The notes under the pieces: model-generated | What the model saw: only the letters and a program-made list of their open reading frames with translations | The model's database searches: none | What the model was told of the DNA's origin: nothing | Assembly: GCF_002933395.1 (NCBI RefSeq) | Contig: NZ_PKFN01000007.1 | Location: 682,001-746,000, forward strand | Length of the DNA stretch: 64,000 nucleotides | DNA from: Yoonia maritima | Lineage (GTDB): Bacteria; Pseudomonadota; Alphaproteobacteria; Rhodobacterales; Rhodobacteraceae | Direction: 5' to 3' | Shown here: positions 1-8,421 of the stretch, piece after piece | Position numbering within the stretch: the stretch's first letter is position 1 | Layout: each line of letters opens with the position of its first letter | Position numbers and translations under genes: made by a program

Positions 1-610
1 GACCATGATGGGCGAAGACATCACAGGTCTGCCGCCGCACGAATTATTTCACAAGGGGCTGCTCCGCACCTTCCAAATCGCGCATGAATTTTCGTCTATG
101 ACTGTGCGTGAAAACCTGATGATGGTACCCGGCGCGCAATCTGGCGAAACGCTGTGGAACGCATGGTTTGGCCGCAAACGGATCGCGAACGAAGAACGCG
201 CTTTGCTTGCCAAAGCGGATGAAGTTCTTGAATTCCTGACAATCGACCACCTGAAAGACGAAAAAGCAGGGAACCTGTCCGGCGGACAGAAAAAGCTGCT
301 CGAACTTGGCCGGACCATGATGGTCGACGCCAAGATCGTCTTTCTGGACGAGGTCGGCGCAGGCGTGAACCGCACCCTTTTGAACACCATTGGCGACGCG
401 ATCATTCGCCTGAACAAAGAACGTAATTACACATTCGTCGTCATTGAACACGACATGGATTTTATTGGCCGCATTTGTGACCCAGTTATTTGTATGGCCG
501 AGGGCCACGTTTTGGCCGAAGGAACATTGGCCGAAATCAAAGCCAACGAACAGGTGATCGAGGCTTACCTCGGCACCGGCTTAAAAAACAAAGATAAGGT
601 TATGACATGA
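1..610 (+). CDS. livG: LivG-type ABC transporter ATP-binding protein (5' truncated)
   Basis: Cytoplasmic ATPase subunit of a branched-chain amino acid (HAAT family) ABC importer. The reading frame is open to the left edge and the Walker A loop is missing, so the start lies outside the window. Visible parts, numbered from the first Met at position 5, are the ABC signature LSGGQ at about 91-95 and the Walker B stretch IVFLDEVGAG at about 111-120. A switch-region histidine follows in VVIEHDMDF, and the protein ends with the C-terminal tail typical of LivG. Walker B reads LDEV where LivG usually has LDEP; the catalytic Glu is kept. The stop overlaps the start of a 52-codon gene. The substrate cannot be told from this subunit; no binding protein lies in the window. 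Confidence 0.93.
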   Translation, partial: TMMGEDITGLPPHELFHKGLLRTFQIAHEFSSMTVRENLMMVPGAQSGETLWNAWFGRKRIANEERALLAKADEVLEFLTIDHLKDEKAGNLSGGQKKLLELGRTMMVDAKIVFLDEVGAGVNRTLLNTIGDAIIRLNKERNYTFVVIEHDMDFIGRICDPVICMAEGHVLAEGTLAEIKANEQVIEAYLGTGLKNKDKVMT

Positions 611-765
611 AATTCTTACTAACTGTGTTGCTCGGTGCCGTATTGGGCGCAGCCGGCACATTCTACTACATCTACCTCTATCACGCGGATGGATCCGAGC
701 AGGCGCTGATGCGCAACACGCTAACCACCTATCTGCCCTTCTTGTCGGAGTACATTAACAAGTGA
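607..765 (+). CDS. 52-residue single-pass membrane protein in the ABC importer operon
   Basis: This short gene exactly fills the space between the two ATPase genes. Its ATG overlaps the livG stop by four bases (ATGA), and its TGA overlaps the GTG start of the next ATPase by four bases (GTGA). The product starts MKFLLTVLLGAVLGAAGTFY, a strongly hydrophobic segment that can be a membrane anchor or uncleaved signal. About 30 mostly polar residues follow, ending SEYINK. The tight translational coupling on both sides argues for a real gene. I do not recognise a family. It may be a small accessory subunit of the transporter, but that is inference from position only. Confidence 0.75.
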   Translation: MKFLLTVLLGAVLGAAGTFYYIYLYHADGSEQALMRNTLTTYLPFLSEYINK

Positions 766-1475
766 GCGAACCGTTTCTGATCGGCGACGCCATGACCGGT
801 GGTTATGGCAAAGGTCCTGATATCTTGCATGGCTGTACGATTGCCGCCGAAAAAGGCGAGATCGCAGTGATTGTTGGCCCCAATGGGGCTGGCAAATCCA
901 CCGCGATGAAAGCCATTTTTGGCATGTTGAACGTCAATTCAGGCGCAGTGCGTCTGGATGGTGAAGACATTACCAAACTGTCGCCGCAGGAACGCGTCGT
1001 TAAGGGGATGGGCTTTGTCCCCCAAACCCACAATATTTTCACGTCGATGACGGTTGAAGAAAACCTAGAAATGGGTGCCTTTATCCGTCGCGACGATTTC
1101 AAGGATACAATGACGCAGGTTTACGACCTGTTCCCGATCCTCAAAGAAAAGCGCAACCAAGCCGCGGGCGAATTGTCGGGCGGTCAACGTCAGCAAGTTG
1201 CCGTCGGTCGCGCACTCATGACACAACCCAAAGTACTGATGCTGGACGAACCCACCGCTGGCGTGTCACCCATCGTGATGGACGAGCTGTTCGACCGGAT
1301 CATTGAGGTTGCCCGCACAGGTATTCCAATCCTGATGGTCGAACAGAATGCCCGACAAGCACTTGAAATTGCGGATAAAGCATATGTTCTGGTGCAGGGG
1401 CGCAACGCGCATACTGGTACCGGTAAAGAATTGTTAGCGGACGAAGATGTACGGCGGAGTTTCTTGGGCGGATGA
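762..1475 (+). CDS. livF: LivF-type ABC transporter ATP-binding protein
   Basis: Second ATPase of the branched-chain amino acid type importer, 237 residues, the usual LivF length. Walker A GPNGAGKS is at 39-46, the Q-loop at FVPQT (about 86-90), the signature LSGGQ at 138-142, Walker B VLMLDEP at about 158-164 and the switch region in LMVEQNARQAL. Translation starts at GTG (762), which overlaps the stop of the 52-residue gene by four bases; no better start is available. Its TGA overlaps the ATG of the following lipoprotein gene. It should pair with the LivG-like subunit under the two permeases encoded downstream. Confidence 0.95.
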   Translation: MSEPFLIGDAMTGGYGKGPDILHGCTIAAEKGEIAVIVGPNGAGKSTAMKAIFGMLNVNSGAVRLDGEDITKLSPQERVVKGMGFVPQTHNIFTSMTVEENLEMGAFIRRDDFKDTMTQVYDLFPILKEKRNQAAGELSGGQRQQVAVGRALMTQPKVLMLDEPTAGVSPIVMDELFDRIIEVARTGIPILMVEQNARQALEIADKAYVLVQGRNAHTGTGKELLADEDVRRSFLGG

Positions 1476-1927
1476 AGCAGTTATCCACATTAGGTGCCGT
1501 AGCTTTCATGCTGCCCGGATGTATCTCGGAGCGACCGTATGCAGTTTATAATAACGGTGCAGCCAGATCGGCATCTCTAACAAGCGAAAAACACATTGAT
1601 ACTAAGGTCTATCGCTGTGATTTACAGGGTGACGATAAAGCCATGACGCTTCTTCTCCACAATGAAAATTCCAGCGGTCCGGGAATGTACTGCGAAAGCT
1701 CTTTTATCGGTGACGCCATGAAATGCTATTCGAGGTCATCGGTCAATGGTGCTGAAATATACCATCATGATGGGCAGTCACATATCGGGCGCGGTGATAC
1801 TCTTTCAGTATATGAAAGTGGTTTAGCCCGGTTCGAAGAGATGATCGTCGAATACACTGCAAACGAACCAGTCGTAACTGGTTATCGTCAATATAGCGGA
1901 ACCTGCACCAGAGGACCTGGACACTAA
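1472..1927 (+). CDS. Putative cysteine-rich lipoprotein within the ABC importer operon
   Basis: A 151-residue protein of unknown family. It has a short positively charged start, a hydrophobic stretch and a lipobox-like LPGC ending at Cys17, so it is probably exported and lipid-anchored. Pro at the -2 position of the lipobox is unusual. The mature part has four further cysteines (about 49, 74, 85, 145), enough for two disulfides in the periplasm. The gene overlaps livF by four bases, and its TAA shares one base with the ATG of the permease gene, so it is translated as part of the transporter operon. LivFGHM operons do not normally carry such a gene. A role as an accessory or substrate-handling lipoprotein is possible but not shown. 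Confidence 0.72.
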   Translation: MKQLSTLGAVAFMLPGCISERPYAVYNNGAARSASLTSEKHIDTKVYRCDLQGDDKAMTLLLHNENSSGPGMYCESSFIGDAMKCYSRSSVNGAEIYHHDGQSHIGRGDTLSVYESGLARFEEMIVEYTANEPVVTGYRQYSGTCTRGPGH

Positions 1928-2937
1928 TGGACTTCTTAAACGCCCTTGTGGCCCTCGCTAACTTTGTCATCGTACCGGGCCTCGCCTATGGTGCTCAGCT
2001 CGCCATTGGTGCGCTTGGCGTCACACTGATTTATGGCATCTTGCGGTTCTCGAATTTTGCCCATGGCGATACCATGGCCTTTGGGACCGCGATGACGATC
2101 ATCGGGACCAATGCGCTGCTTGCGCTTGGGATTACCTTTGGGCCGCTGCCGACCGCCCTTCTCGCGTTGCCATTTGGCATTGGTGCGACGATCCTTTTGG
2201 TGCTGCTCACCGATTGGCTGGTTTACAAATTCTACCGTGACCAAAAGGCCAAGCCTGTCATCCTTGTCATCGTGTCTATGGGCGTGATGTTTGTGATGAA
2301 CGGCGTTGTGCGCTTTGTCATTGGCGTACGCGATATCCGCTTTGCCGATGGTGAACGTTTCCTGATCACCGCGCGTGACTTCAAAGAAATGACCGGCCTT
2401 CGCGAAGGTCTTGCGATCAAAACGACGCAAGCAATCACCGTGGTCGTCGCGATTATCGCAGTGTCGCTGCTATTTTGGTTCCTTAACAAAACGCGCACCG
2501 GGAAATCCATGCGTGCGTTTTCAGACAACGAAGATCTCGCGCTTTTGTCCGGCATTAACCCTGATTGGGTGGTCAAGGTCACTTGGATGATTGTTGCAGC
2601 ACTCGCGACCACAGCAGGCGTCCTATACGGCTTGGATAAGTCTTTCAAAGCCTTCACATACTTCCAGCTGCTGCTGCCGATCTTTGCTGCTGCCATCGTT
2701 GGTGGCCTTGGCAATCCATTGGGCGCCATCGCAGGTGGTTTTGTCATCGCATTCAGCGAAGTCACGATCACCTACGCATGGAAAAAGGTGCTGGTGTATA
2801 TGATGCCTGACAGCCTCGAGCCTGATGGCCTCGTCCAGTTGATGTCTACCGATTATAAATTCGCCGTCAGCTTTGCGATCTTGATTATCGTGCTGCTGTT
2901 TAAACCGACCGGCCTGTTCAAGGGGCAATCCGTATGA
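1927..2937 (+). CDS. livH: LivH-type branched-chain amino acid ABC transporter permease
   Basis: Integral membrane permease of 336 residues. The opening region reads QLAIGALGVTLIYGILRFSN and is followed shortly by AHGDTMAFG, the typical start of the LivH channel domain. Several long hydrophobic segments follow. The C-terminal GGLGNPLGAIAGGFVIAFSE is the EAA-like coupling loop that contacts the ATPases, and the protein ends in LLFKPTGLFKG, a common LivH tail. It starts one base into the lipoprotein stop codon and overlaps the next permease gene by four bases. Confidence 0.95.
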   Translation: MDFLNALVALANFVIVPGLAYGAQLAIGALGVTLIYGILRFSNFAHGDTMAFGTAMTIIGTNALLALGITFGPLPTALLALPFGIGATILLVLLTDWLVYKFYRDQKAKPVILVIVSMGVMFVMNGVVRFVIGVRDIRFADGERFLITARDFKEMTGLREGLAIKTTQAITVVVAIIAVSLLFWFLNKTRTGKSMRAFSDNEDLALLSGINPDWVVKVTWMIVAALATTAGVLYGLDKSFKAFTYFQLLLPIFAAAIVGGLGNPLGAIAGGFVIAFSEVTITYAWKKVLVYMMPDSLEPDGLVQLMSTDYKFAVSFAILIIVLLFKPTGLFKGQSV

Positions 2938-4280
2938 ACCCTGCATTAAAAAACACACTGCTTTTCGCATTCGTTGGCCTGCTACTCGTTGGTACAGGAT
3001 TTGTGCAAGGCTGGAACTCTGCCCTGTTCATCCTGAACATGGGGCTTGTATCGGCTATCATGGCGCTTGGCGTAAACCTGCAATGGGGATTTGCCGGGCT
3101 GTTTAACATCGGCGTCATGGGCTTTGTCGCGCTTGGCGGGTTGGCCACCGTTCTGATCGGCATGCCCCCAGTGGGCGAGGCATGGTCAGCTGGCGGCTTG
3201 CAAGTTATCGCAGGGCTACTGCTGGGTGTTGCGACGGTCGTGGCCGTTGTGTTCCTTCGCAAAAAGCTAACAGGTCGTGCGCGTACATTGGGTACGATTG
3301 CGGCGCTTATCGTTGGTTTCGTGATCTACCGTGCTGTCTATGATGCAGGCGTCGCGGGGATTGAGGCGGTTGATCCTGCTTCCACAGGTTATCTTGGTGG
3401 TCTGAACATCTTTGGTCCGCACCGGAATGCCAACGACATGCTGCTGCCCGACTACTTCATCCTGCTTGCATGGCCGATGGGTGGTCTGCTGGCAGCTGGT
3501 GCTGCTTGGATCATCGGGAAAACTGCGCTTGGCCTGCGGTCTGATTACTTGGCGATTGCGACACTTGGCATTGCAGAGATCATCATCGCCGTCATGAAAA
3601 ACGAAGACTGGTTGGCACGTGGCGTGAAAAACGTGAACGGCCTGCCCCGTCCTGTTCCCTATGAGGTCACGCTACAAAGCGATCCGGGCTTTATCGCGCG
3701 CGCGGCTAGCTTTGGCTTGGACCCTCTCACTGCATCTACGATCTATACAAAATTGTGCTACACAGTCCTGTTCGCGATTGTGCTGCTGGTATTGCTTTGG
3801 TTGGCGCAAAAGGCACTGAACAGCCCATGGGGCCGTATGATGCGCGCAATTCGCGACAATGAGACAGCAGCCGAGGCGATGGGCAAAGACGTAACCGCGC
3901 GCCATCTGCAAATTTTCATCCTTGGTTCCGCAATCTGCGGGATTGCCGGCGCGATGATGACCACGCTTGATGGTCAGCTGACACCGGGCACCTATCAGCC
4001 ACTACGCTTTACCTTCCTGATTTGGGTCATGGTGATCGTTGGTGGTTCCGGCAATAACTTTGGCGCTGTTCTTGGTGGTATCCTGATCTGGTGGCTATGG
4101 GTTCAAGTTGAACCAATGGGCCTTGGCTTGATGAATATCCTGTCCAGCGGTTTGGCTGACGGCAGTGAACTCAAGGAGCGGATGATTGAATCTGCAGCGC
4201 ATATGCGCCTTCTGACTATGGGGCTTGTCTTGTTATTGGTACTGCGTTTTAGCCCAAAAGGCCTGATCCCCGAACGCTAG
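2934..4280 (+). CDS. livM: LivM-type branched-chain amino acid ABC transporter permease
   Basis: Second permease, 448 residues. This is long for LivM because of about 100 extra residues near residues 75-180, where two more hydrophobic stretches and a charged linker occur. The LivM hallmarks are LGLRSDYLAIATLGIAEII in the middle and IVGGSGNNFGAVLGGILIW near the end, followed by LRFSPKGLIPER. It overlaps livH by four bases and is the last gene of the operon; 57 bases separate it from the acylase gene, with no clear terminator. With LivH it forms the membrane channel of the importer. Confidence 0.95.
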   Translation: MNPALKNTLLFAFVGLLLVGTGFVQGWNSALFILNMGLVSAIMALGVNLQWGFAGLFNIGVMGFVALGGLATVLIGMPPVGEAWSAGGLQVIAGLLLGVATVVAVVFLRKKLTGRARTLGTIAALIVGFVIYRAVYDAGVAGIEAVDPASTGYLGGLNIFGPHRNANDMLLPDYFILLAWPMGGLLAAGAAWIIGKTALGLRSDYLAIATLGIAEIIIAVMKNEDWLARGVKNVNGLPRPVPYEVTLQSDPGFIARAASFGLDPLTASTIYTKLCYTVLFAIVLLVLLWLAQKALNSPWGRMMRAIRDNETAAEAMGKDVTARHLQIFILGSAICGIAGAMMTTLDGQLTPGTYQPLRFTFLIWVMVIVGGSGNNFGAVLGGILIWWLWVQVEPMGLGLMNILSSGLADGSELKERMIESAAHMRLLTMGLVLLLVLRFSPKGLIPER

Positions 4281-4337
4281 CTTGTTCTTCCTGATAGCAT
4301 TGGTACAACGGGGCCAACAAAAAACCCCGAGGTTCTC

Positions 4338-6800
4338 ATGGCGCTGATTTTCCGTTGGCTTATCCGGCTCGCAACTGCATTGATTGTTCTTTGCGTTGCG
4401 ACCGTTACACTGGCCTACTACTTCGCGTCGCGGTCCTTGCCAGACTATGATGCACAAACGGATGTTGTCGGAATTAGCGCAACGATTGAGATCGTTCGCG
4501 ACAATGCAAATGTGCCGCATATCTTTGGTGCCAACGACAAAGACGTGTTCTTTGCGCTTGGCTATGCCCATGCCCAAGACCGGCTTTGGCAGATGACGAT
4601 GTTGCGCCGTACGGTTCAGGGGCGTCTGTCTGAACTATTCGGCGAACGTACGCTAAAGATCGACGAAGCGATGCGCCGCTATGACATCTACAACCTCTCT
4701 GTTGCTTCGGAGAAGGCGCAAGATGAGGAAACGACGGCAGCGCTCAACGCTTATTCCGCTGGTGTAAATGCCTGGATGAACGAGGTGAACGCAGGCGCGC
4801 GTGGCCGTGGCGCACCAGAGATGTGGATGTTTAGCCATCCCGTTTCACCTTGGCAGCCAGCGGATTCCATCGCAATTTTAAAACTTATGGCTCTGCAACT
4901 TTCGCCAAATCTGGCGAATGAAGTATTACGCGCGCGGACTTCGCTTTTGATCGACAATGATCGTCTGCATGACATCATGCCAGATGATCCCACAAGCGGC
5001 ATCGCCGCCCTGCCCGCATACGCGAGCCTTGTGCCCGGCGTCTTGTCGTTCACACCCGATACACAGTTGGCGTCCGATCCATTGTCGCCATTTCATCCAC
5101 CAGAGCTTGCCGGTGCATCAAACGCGTGGGCTGCAAATGCCGACAGATCGGCGACCGGGTCAACGCTGCTTGCCAATGATCCGCATCTGGGCCTGACCGC
5201 GCCGACCATCTGGTACCTTGCCCGGCTAGAGCTAGAAAGCGGTGGCGTTATTGGCGCAACTATTCCTGGGCTGCCGCTCATCATGTCGGGACGCGGCGAT
5301 AGCCTTGGTTGGGGTATTACGGCGGCCTATGTCGACGATCTTGATATCATGATCGAAGAAGTAAACCCTGATAACCGCGACCAATATCGCGGACCTGATG
5401 GTTGGGTGCCCTTCCGCACACGTGACAGCATCGTCAACATTAAGGACGCACCAGCCGTCACATTGCGCTTACGGTGGACGGCAAATGGTCCTGTGATGTC
5501 AGGCGATCAATTCAACCTTGGAACAATCACCCCGCCTGATCACGTAACTGCAATTGCGTGGAGCGCGCTATCAGATCGCGACACATCGATTTCAGCTGCC
5601 ATGGGCATCATGCGTGCGCGGACAGTCAATGAAGCCATTCGCGCAGGCGAAACCTACATTGCACCCGCACTGAACCTGACGCTCGCAGACCGCAATCGGA
5701 TTGCAATGAAAACGATTGGCGCAATCCCGGCACGTGACCCGAACCATCAAAGCCGCGGTCGTTTTCCATCGTTTGGTTATCTCAGTGAAAACCGATGGCA
5801 GGGCCGATTTCCCTACAGCGACAACCCTATTTTTCTAAACCCCGAAGGCGGGATCATCGGGAATACCAACAACAAAACGGTTGATCGCGAATTCCCTCGC
5901 CACGTGTCCTACCTGTGGGGCGATACCCAACGGATCAACCGCTGGCGTCGCCTGATGCAAGCACGCGAAGTGCACACGCGAGACAGCTTTATCGAAGCGC
6001 AGCTTGATACCGTTAGCTTTACGGCACGCACGCTTTCGTCGCTGATGGGCGCGAATCTTTGGTACACGGGAGATGCTGCCCCAGAGGGAACGCCAGAGCG
6101 ACGGCGTCAAATCGCGCTTGACCTACTGTCCGCCTGGAACGGCGAAATGAACGAACATCTGCCAGAGCCTTTAATCTATGCCGCATGGGTGCGCGCTGTA
6201 CAACAACGCCTGATCCGTGATGAGCTCGGGCCGCTTGCGGCGGAATTTACCCATGTCGATCCCGTGTTTATTGAACGCGTTTTTCGCAACATCGATGGTG
6301 CGGCAGTTTGGTGTGACGTCATCCAATCCGCCCCGGTCGAAACATGCACAGATATTGCGCGACAGGCGCTGGACGAAGCGCTGATCTGGATCACAGAAAA
6401 CCACGGCACCGCCATTGAGGCTGTGCGCTGGGGTGACGCTCATGTTGCCACGCATGATCATCCAGTTCTGGGCAAGACGCCATTATTGCATTGGCTCGTG
6501 AACATTCGTCAATCGACCAGTGGTGGCGACAATACTCTGCAGCGCGGCAAAACATCAGGCGTTGGGTCTGATCCATTTGAAAACGTCCATGCAGCCGGCT
6601 ATCGGGGCGTTTACGATTTTGCGGATCCTGACAGTTCTGTCTTTATCACTGCCACGGGCCAATCCGGCCATCCTCTATCGCGATACTATGATAATCTGGG
6701 TGAACTGTGGCGACGTGGTGAATACATACCGATGTCGCTCGACCCTGCTTTGGCGCGGGCAGCGGCTGTGGGGGTCACAGTACTGACCCCCAAACCTTAA
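4338..6800 (+). CDS. Penicillin acylase family Ntn hydrolase (exported)
   Basis: An 820-residue precursor of the penicillin amidase / acyl-homoserine lactone acylase superfamily (peptidase S45). A hydrophobic N-terminal segment (about residues 8-28) should send it to the periplasm or anchor it. The alpha-chain part contains the family-like GYAHAQDRLWQMTMLRRTVQ near residue 75. The autocatalytic cleavage point and nucleophile are in GASNAWA, with Ser261 becoming the N terminus of the beta chain. LLANDPHLGL and GNTNNK downstream are also family features. Such enzymes hydrolyse amide bonds of acylated amines, including penicillins and quorum-sensing lactones; the substrate here is unknown. Its stop codon overlaps that of hflX on the other strand. 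Confidence 0.93.
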   Translation: MALIFRWLIRLATALIVLCVATVTLAYYFASRSLPDYDAQTDVVGISATIEIVRDNANVPHIFGANDKDVFFALGYAHAQDRLWQMTMLRRTVQGRLSELFGERTLKIDEAMRRYDIYNLSVASEKAQDEETTAALNAYSAGVNAWMNEVNAGARGRGAPEMWMFSHPVSPWQPADSIAILKLMALQLSPNLANEVLRARTSLLIDNDRLHDIMPDDPTSGIAALPAYASLVPGVLSFTPDTQLASDPLSPFHPPELAGASNAWAANADRSATGSTLLANDPHLGLTAPTIWYLARLELESGGVIGATIPGLPLIMSGRGDSLGWGITAAYVDDLDIMIEEVNPDNRDQYRGPDGWVPFRTRDSIVNIKDAPAVTLRLRWTANGPVMSGDQFNLGTITPPDHVTAIAWSALSDRDTSISAAMGIMRARTVNEAIRAGETYIAPALNLTLADRNRIAMKTIGAIPARDPNHQSRGRFPSFGYLSENRWQGRFPYSDNPIFLNPEGGIIGNTNNKTVDREFPRHVSYLWGDTQRINRWRRLMQAREVHTRDSFIEAQLDTVSFTARTLSSLMGANLWYTGDAAPEGTPERRRQIALDLLSAWNGEMNEHLPEPLIYAAWVRAVQQRLIRDELGPLAAEFTHVDPVFIERVFRNIDGAAVWCDVIQSAPVETCTDIARQALDEALIWITENHGTAIEAVRWGDAHVATHDHPVLGKTPLLHWLVNIRQSTSGGDNTLQRGKTSGVGSDPFENVHAAGYRGVYDFADPDSSVFITATGQSGHPLSRYYDNLGELWRRGEYIPMSLDPALARAAAVGVTVLTPKP

Positions 6801-8071
6801 AGCCGGGCGAAACGTTCGCGCTGTAGCGCTGTCCAGAACACGGTCAAATCGTAACCTGTTTCGGTTTGTTCTTCGTTGGTGACGATACCTGCGTCAAACA
6901 GCCACGCGCGTTTTCGTCCATCCGCAAAGCTAAGCTGGATGTTGCCTTCGGTACGTGGGTCTTTGAGCTTATCCGGGATCGCCGCCAGCAGCGCGTCCAT
7001 ACCTTCGCCGGTGATCGCTGACACCGCGAATAGATCATCCGTACGCGCTGCCTGCGTCACCATTGCATCGTGATCTTCCGGCGATAGCTGGTCGATCTTG
7101 TTCCAAACTTCAATCAATGGTGCTTCTTCAGCAACGCCAAGGCTTTGCAGAATGGTCATCACGTCTTGCGACTGTTCTTCGGACTGTTCGTGGCTGATGT
7201 CACGGACGTGCACGATCAGATCGGCATCAAGCACTTCTTCAAGCGTCGCACGAAATGCCGCAACAAGTTCTGTGGGCAAGTCACTGATAAATCCCACAGT
7301 ATCTGACATGATGACTTCGTCACCCGTTGGCAAAACGATTTTGCGCATTGTCGGGTCAAGCGTCGCGAATAGCATGTCCTTAGCGAAAACTTCGGCACCG
7401 GTCAGCCGGTTAAACAACGTCGATTTTCCCGCGTTGGTATAGCCAACCAAAGCAACGATCGGGAATGGCACCTTAGCACGAGACGCACGGTGCAATTCGC
7501 GTGTCTTAACGACCTTTGCCAATTGGCGGCGCAAGCGCCCCAGCTGTTCGTCAATCGCACGGCGGTCAGCCTCGATCTGGGTTTCACCCGGACCACCAAC
7601 AAAGCCAAGCCCACCACGCTGGCGTTCAAGGTGGGTCCAAGCCCGCACCAGACGCGTGCGCTGGTAGGACAGCGCTGCCATTTCGACCTGCAACACACCT
7701 TCAGAGGTCCGCGCGCGGTCACTAAAGATTTCCAAAATCAACCCTGTCCGGTCGAGCAGTTTAACGCCCCATTCCTTTTCAAGGTTGCGCTGCTGGACCG
7801 GCGTCACCGGACCATCGATCAGAACGAGTTCAACTTCGTTGGTTTCGAACACTGATTTTAGTTCGGCGATTTTACCTTTACCAAACAGCTTACCGGGATG
7901 GATTTTTGGCAATCGCACAATGTCTGAACCAACAACCTGCAAATCAGGCAAGGCAGCCGCAAGCGACACGCCTTCTTCAAGCGCGGGGCCTGCGGCACGG
8001 CGCGTGTGGTCGGTCTTTAGATCTGGGTGCAATACCCAGGCCCGCGTTACGGGCCGATCATGTTCTAGCAA
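6797..8071 (-). CDS. hflX: GTPase HflX
   Basis: Ribosome-associated GTPase, 424 residues, able to split ribosomal subunits under stress in characterised bacteria. The N-terminal HflX domain contains the Gly-rich RGGLGFVGGPGETQIEADRR signature at about 152-171. The G domain follows with G1 GYTNAGKS at 210-217, the DTVGF switch, and NKID as G4. The only possible start upstream of the conserved region is TTG at 8071, because a stop lies in frame at 8089-8087. This TTG lies two bases after the hfq stop, so the two genes are co-translated. Hfq-HflX linkage is conserved in many Proteobacteria. Confidence 0.96.
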   Translation of the reverse strand: MLEHDRPVTRAWVLHPDLKTDHTRRAAGPALEEGVSLAAALPDLQVVGSDIVRLPKIHPGKLFGKGKIAELKSVFETNEVELVLIDGPVTPVQQRNLEKEWGVKLLDRTGLILEIFSDRARTSEGVLQVEMAALSYQRTRLVRAWTHLERQRGGLGFVGGPGETQIEADRRAIDEQLGRLRRQLAKVVKTRELHRASRAKVPFPIVALVGYTNAGKSTLFNRLTGAEVFAKDMLFATLDPTMRKIVLPTGDEVIMSDTVGFISDLPTELVAAFRATLEEVLDADLIVHVRDISHEQSEEQSQDVMTILQSLGVAEEAPLIEVWNKIDQLSPEDHDAMVTQAARTDDLFAVSAITGEGMDALLAAIPDKLKDPRTEGNIQLSFADGRKRAWLFDAGIVTNEEQTETGYDLTVFWTALQRERFARL

Positions 8072-8073
8072 TC

Positions 8074-8307
8074 TTATTCTTCGCCTTCATATAGGCTGAT
8101 AGGCTGCGCCGGCATGATTGTTGAAATCGCGCTTTTATAGACAAGCTGGGCCTGCCCGTCGCGACGCAAGAGGACGCAGAAACTATCAAACCATGTGATT
8201 ACACCCTGCAATTTCACCCCATTCACCAGAAAGATCGTCACCGGAACTTTCGTCTTACGAACGTGGTTAAGAAATGCATCTTGTAAATTTGCTTTGTCGG
8301 CGGCCAT
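8074..8307 (-). CDS. hfq: RNA chaperone Hfq
   Basis: A 77-residue Sm-like protein that forms a hexameric ring and pairs small RNAs with mRNAs. Sm1 is seen in [20 protein letters not shown] and Sm2 in [12 protein letters not shown], where the YKxAIST core matches the classical Hfq RNA-binding site. The C-terminal tail is very short, as usual in Alphaproteobacteria. It lies between trkH and hflX in the ntr block; 114 bases separate it from trkH, so it may also have its own promoter. Confidence 0.97.
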   Translation of the reverse strand: MAADKANLQDAFLNHVRKTKVPVTIFLVNGVKLQGVITWFDSFCVLLRRDGQAQLVYKSAISTIMPAQPISLYEGEE

Positions 8308-8421
8308 TGTGACACCCTTTTTTTGTTATTACGGCCGCGCATCGGCCCCTCGCTGTTAGCCGCAGTATGTCGCGACCCTGACAGAGTTTCCAGCCCCAAA
8401 AGAAAATCAACGCAAGCTGTG

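Noticed and set aside
8330..8360. GGCCG/CGGCC hairpin in the hfq leader as a terminator
   Set aside because: The stem is five pairs and is followed by an A run, not T, in the direction of transcription.
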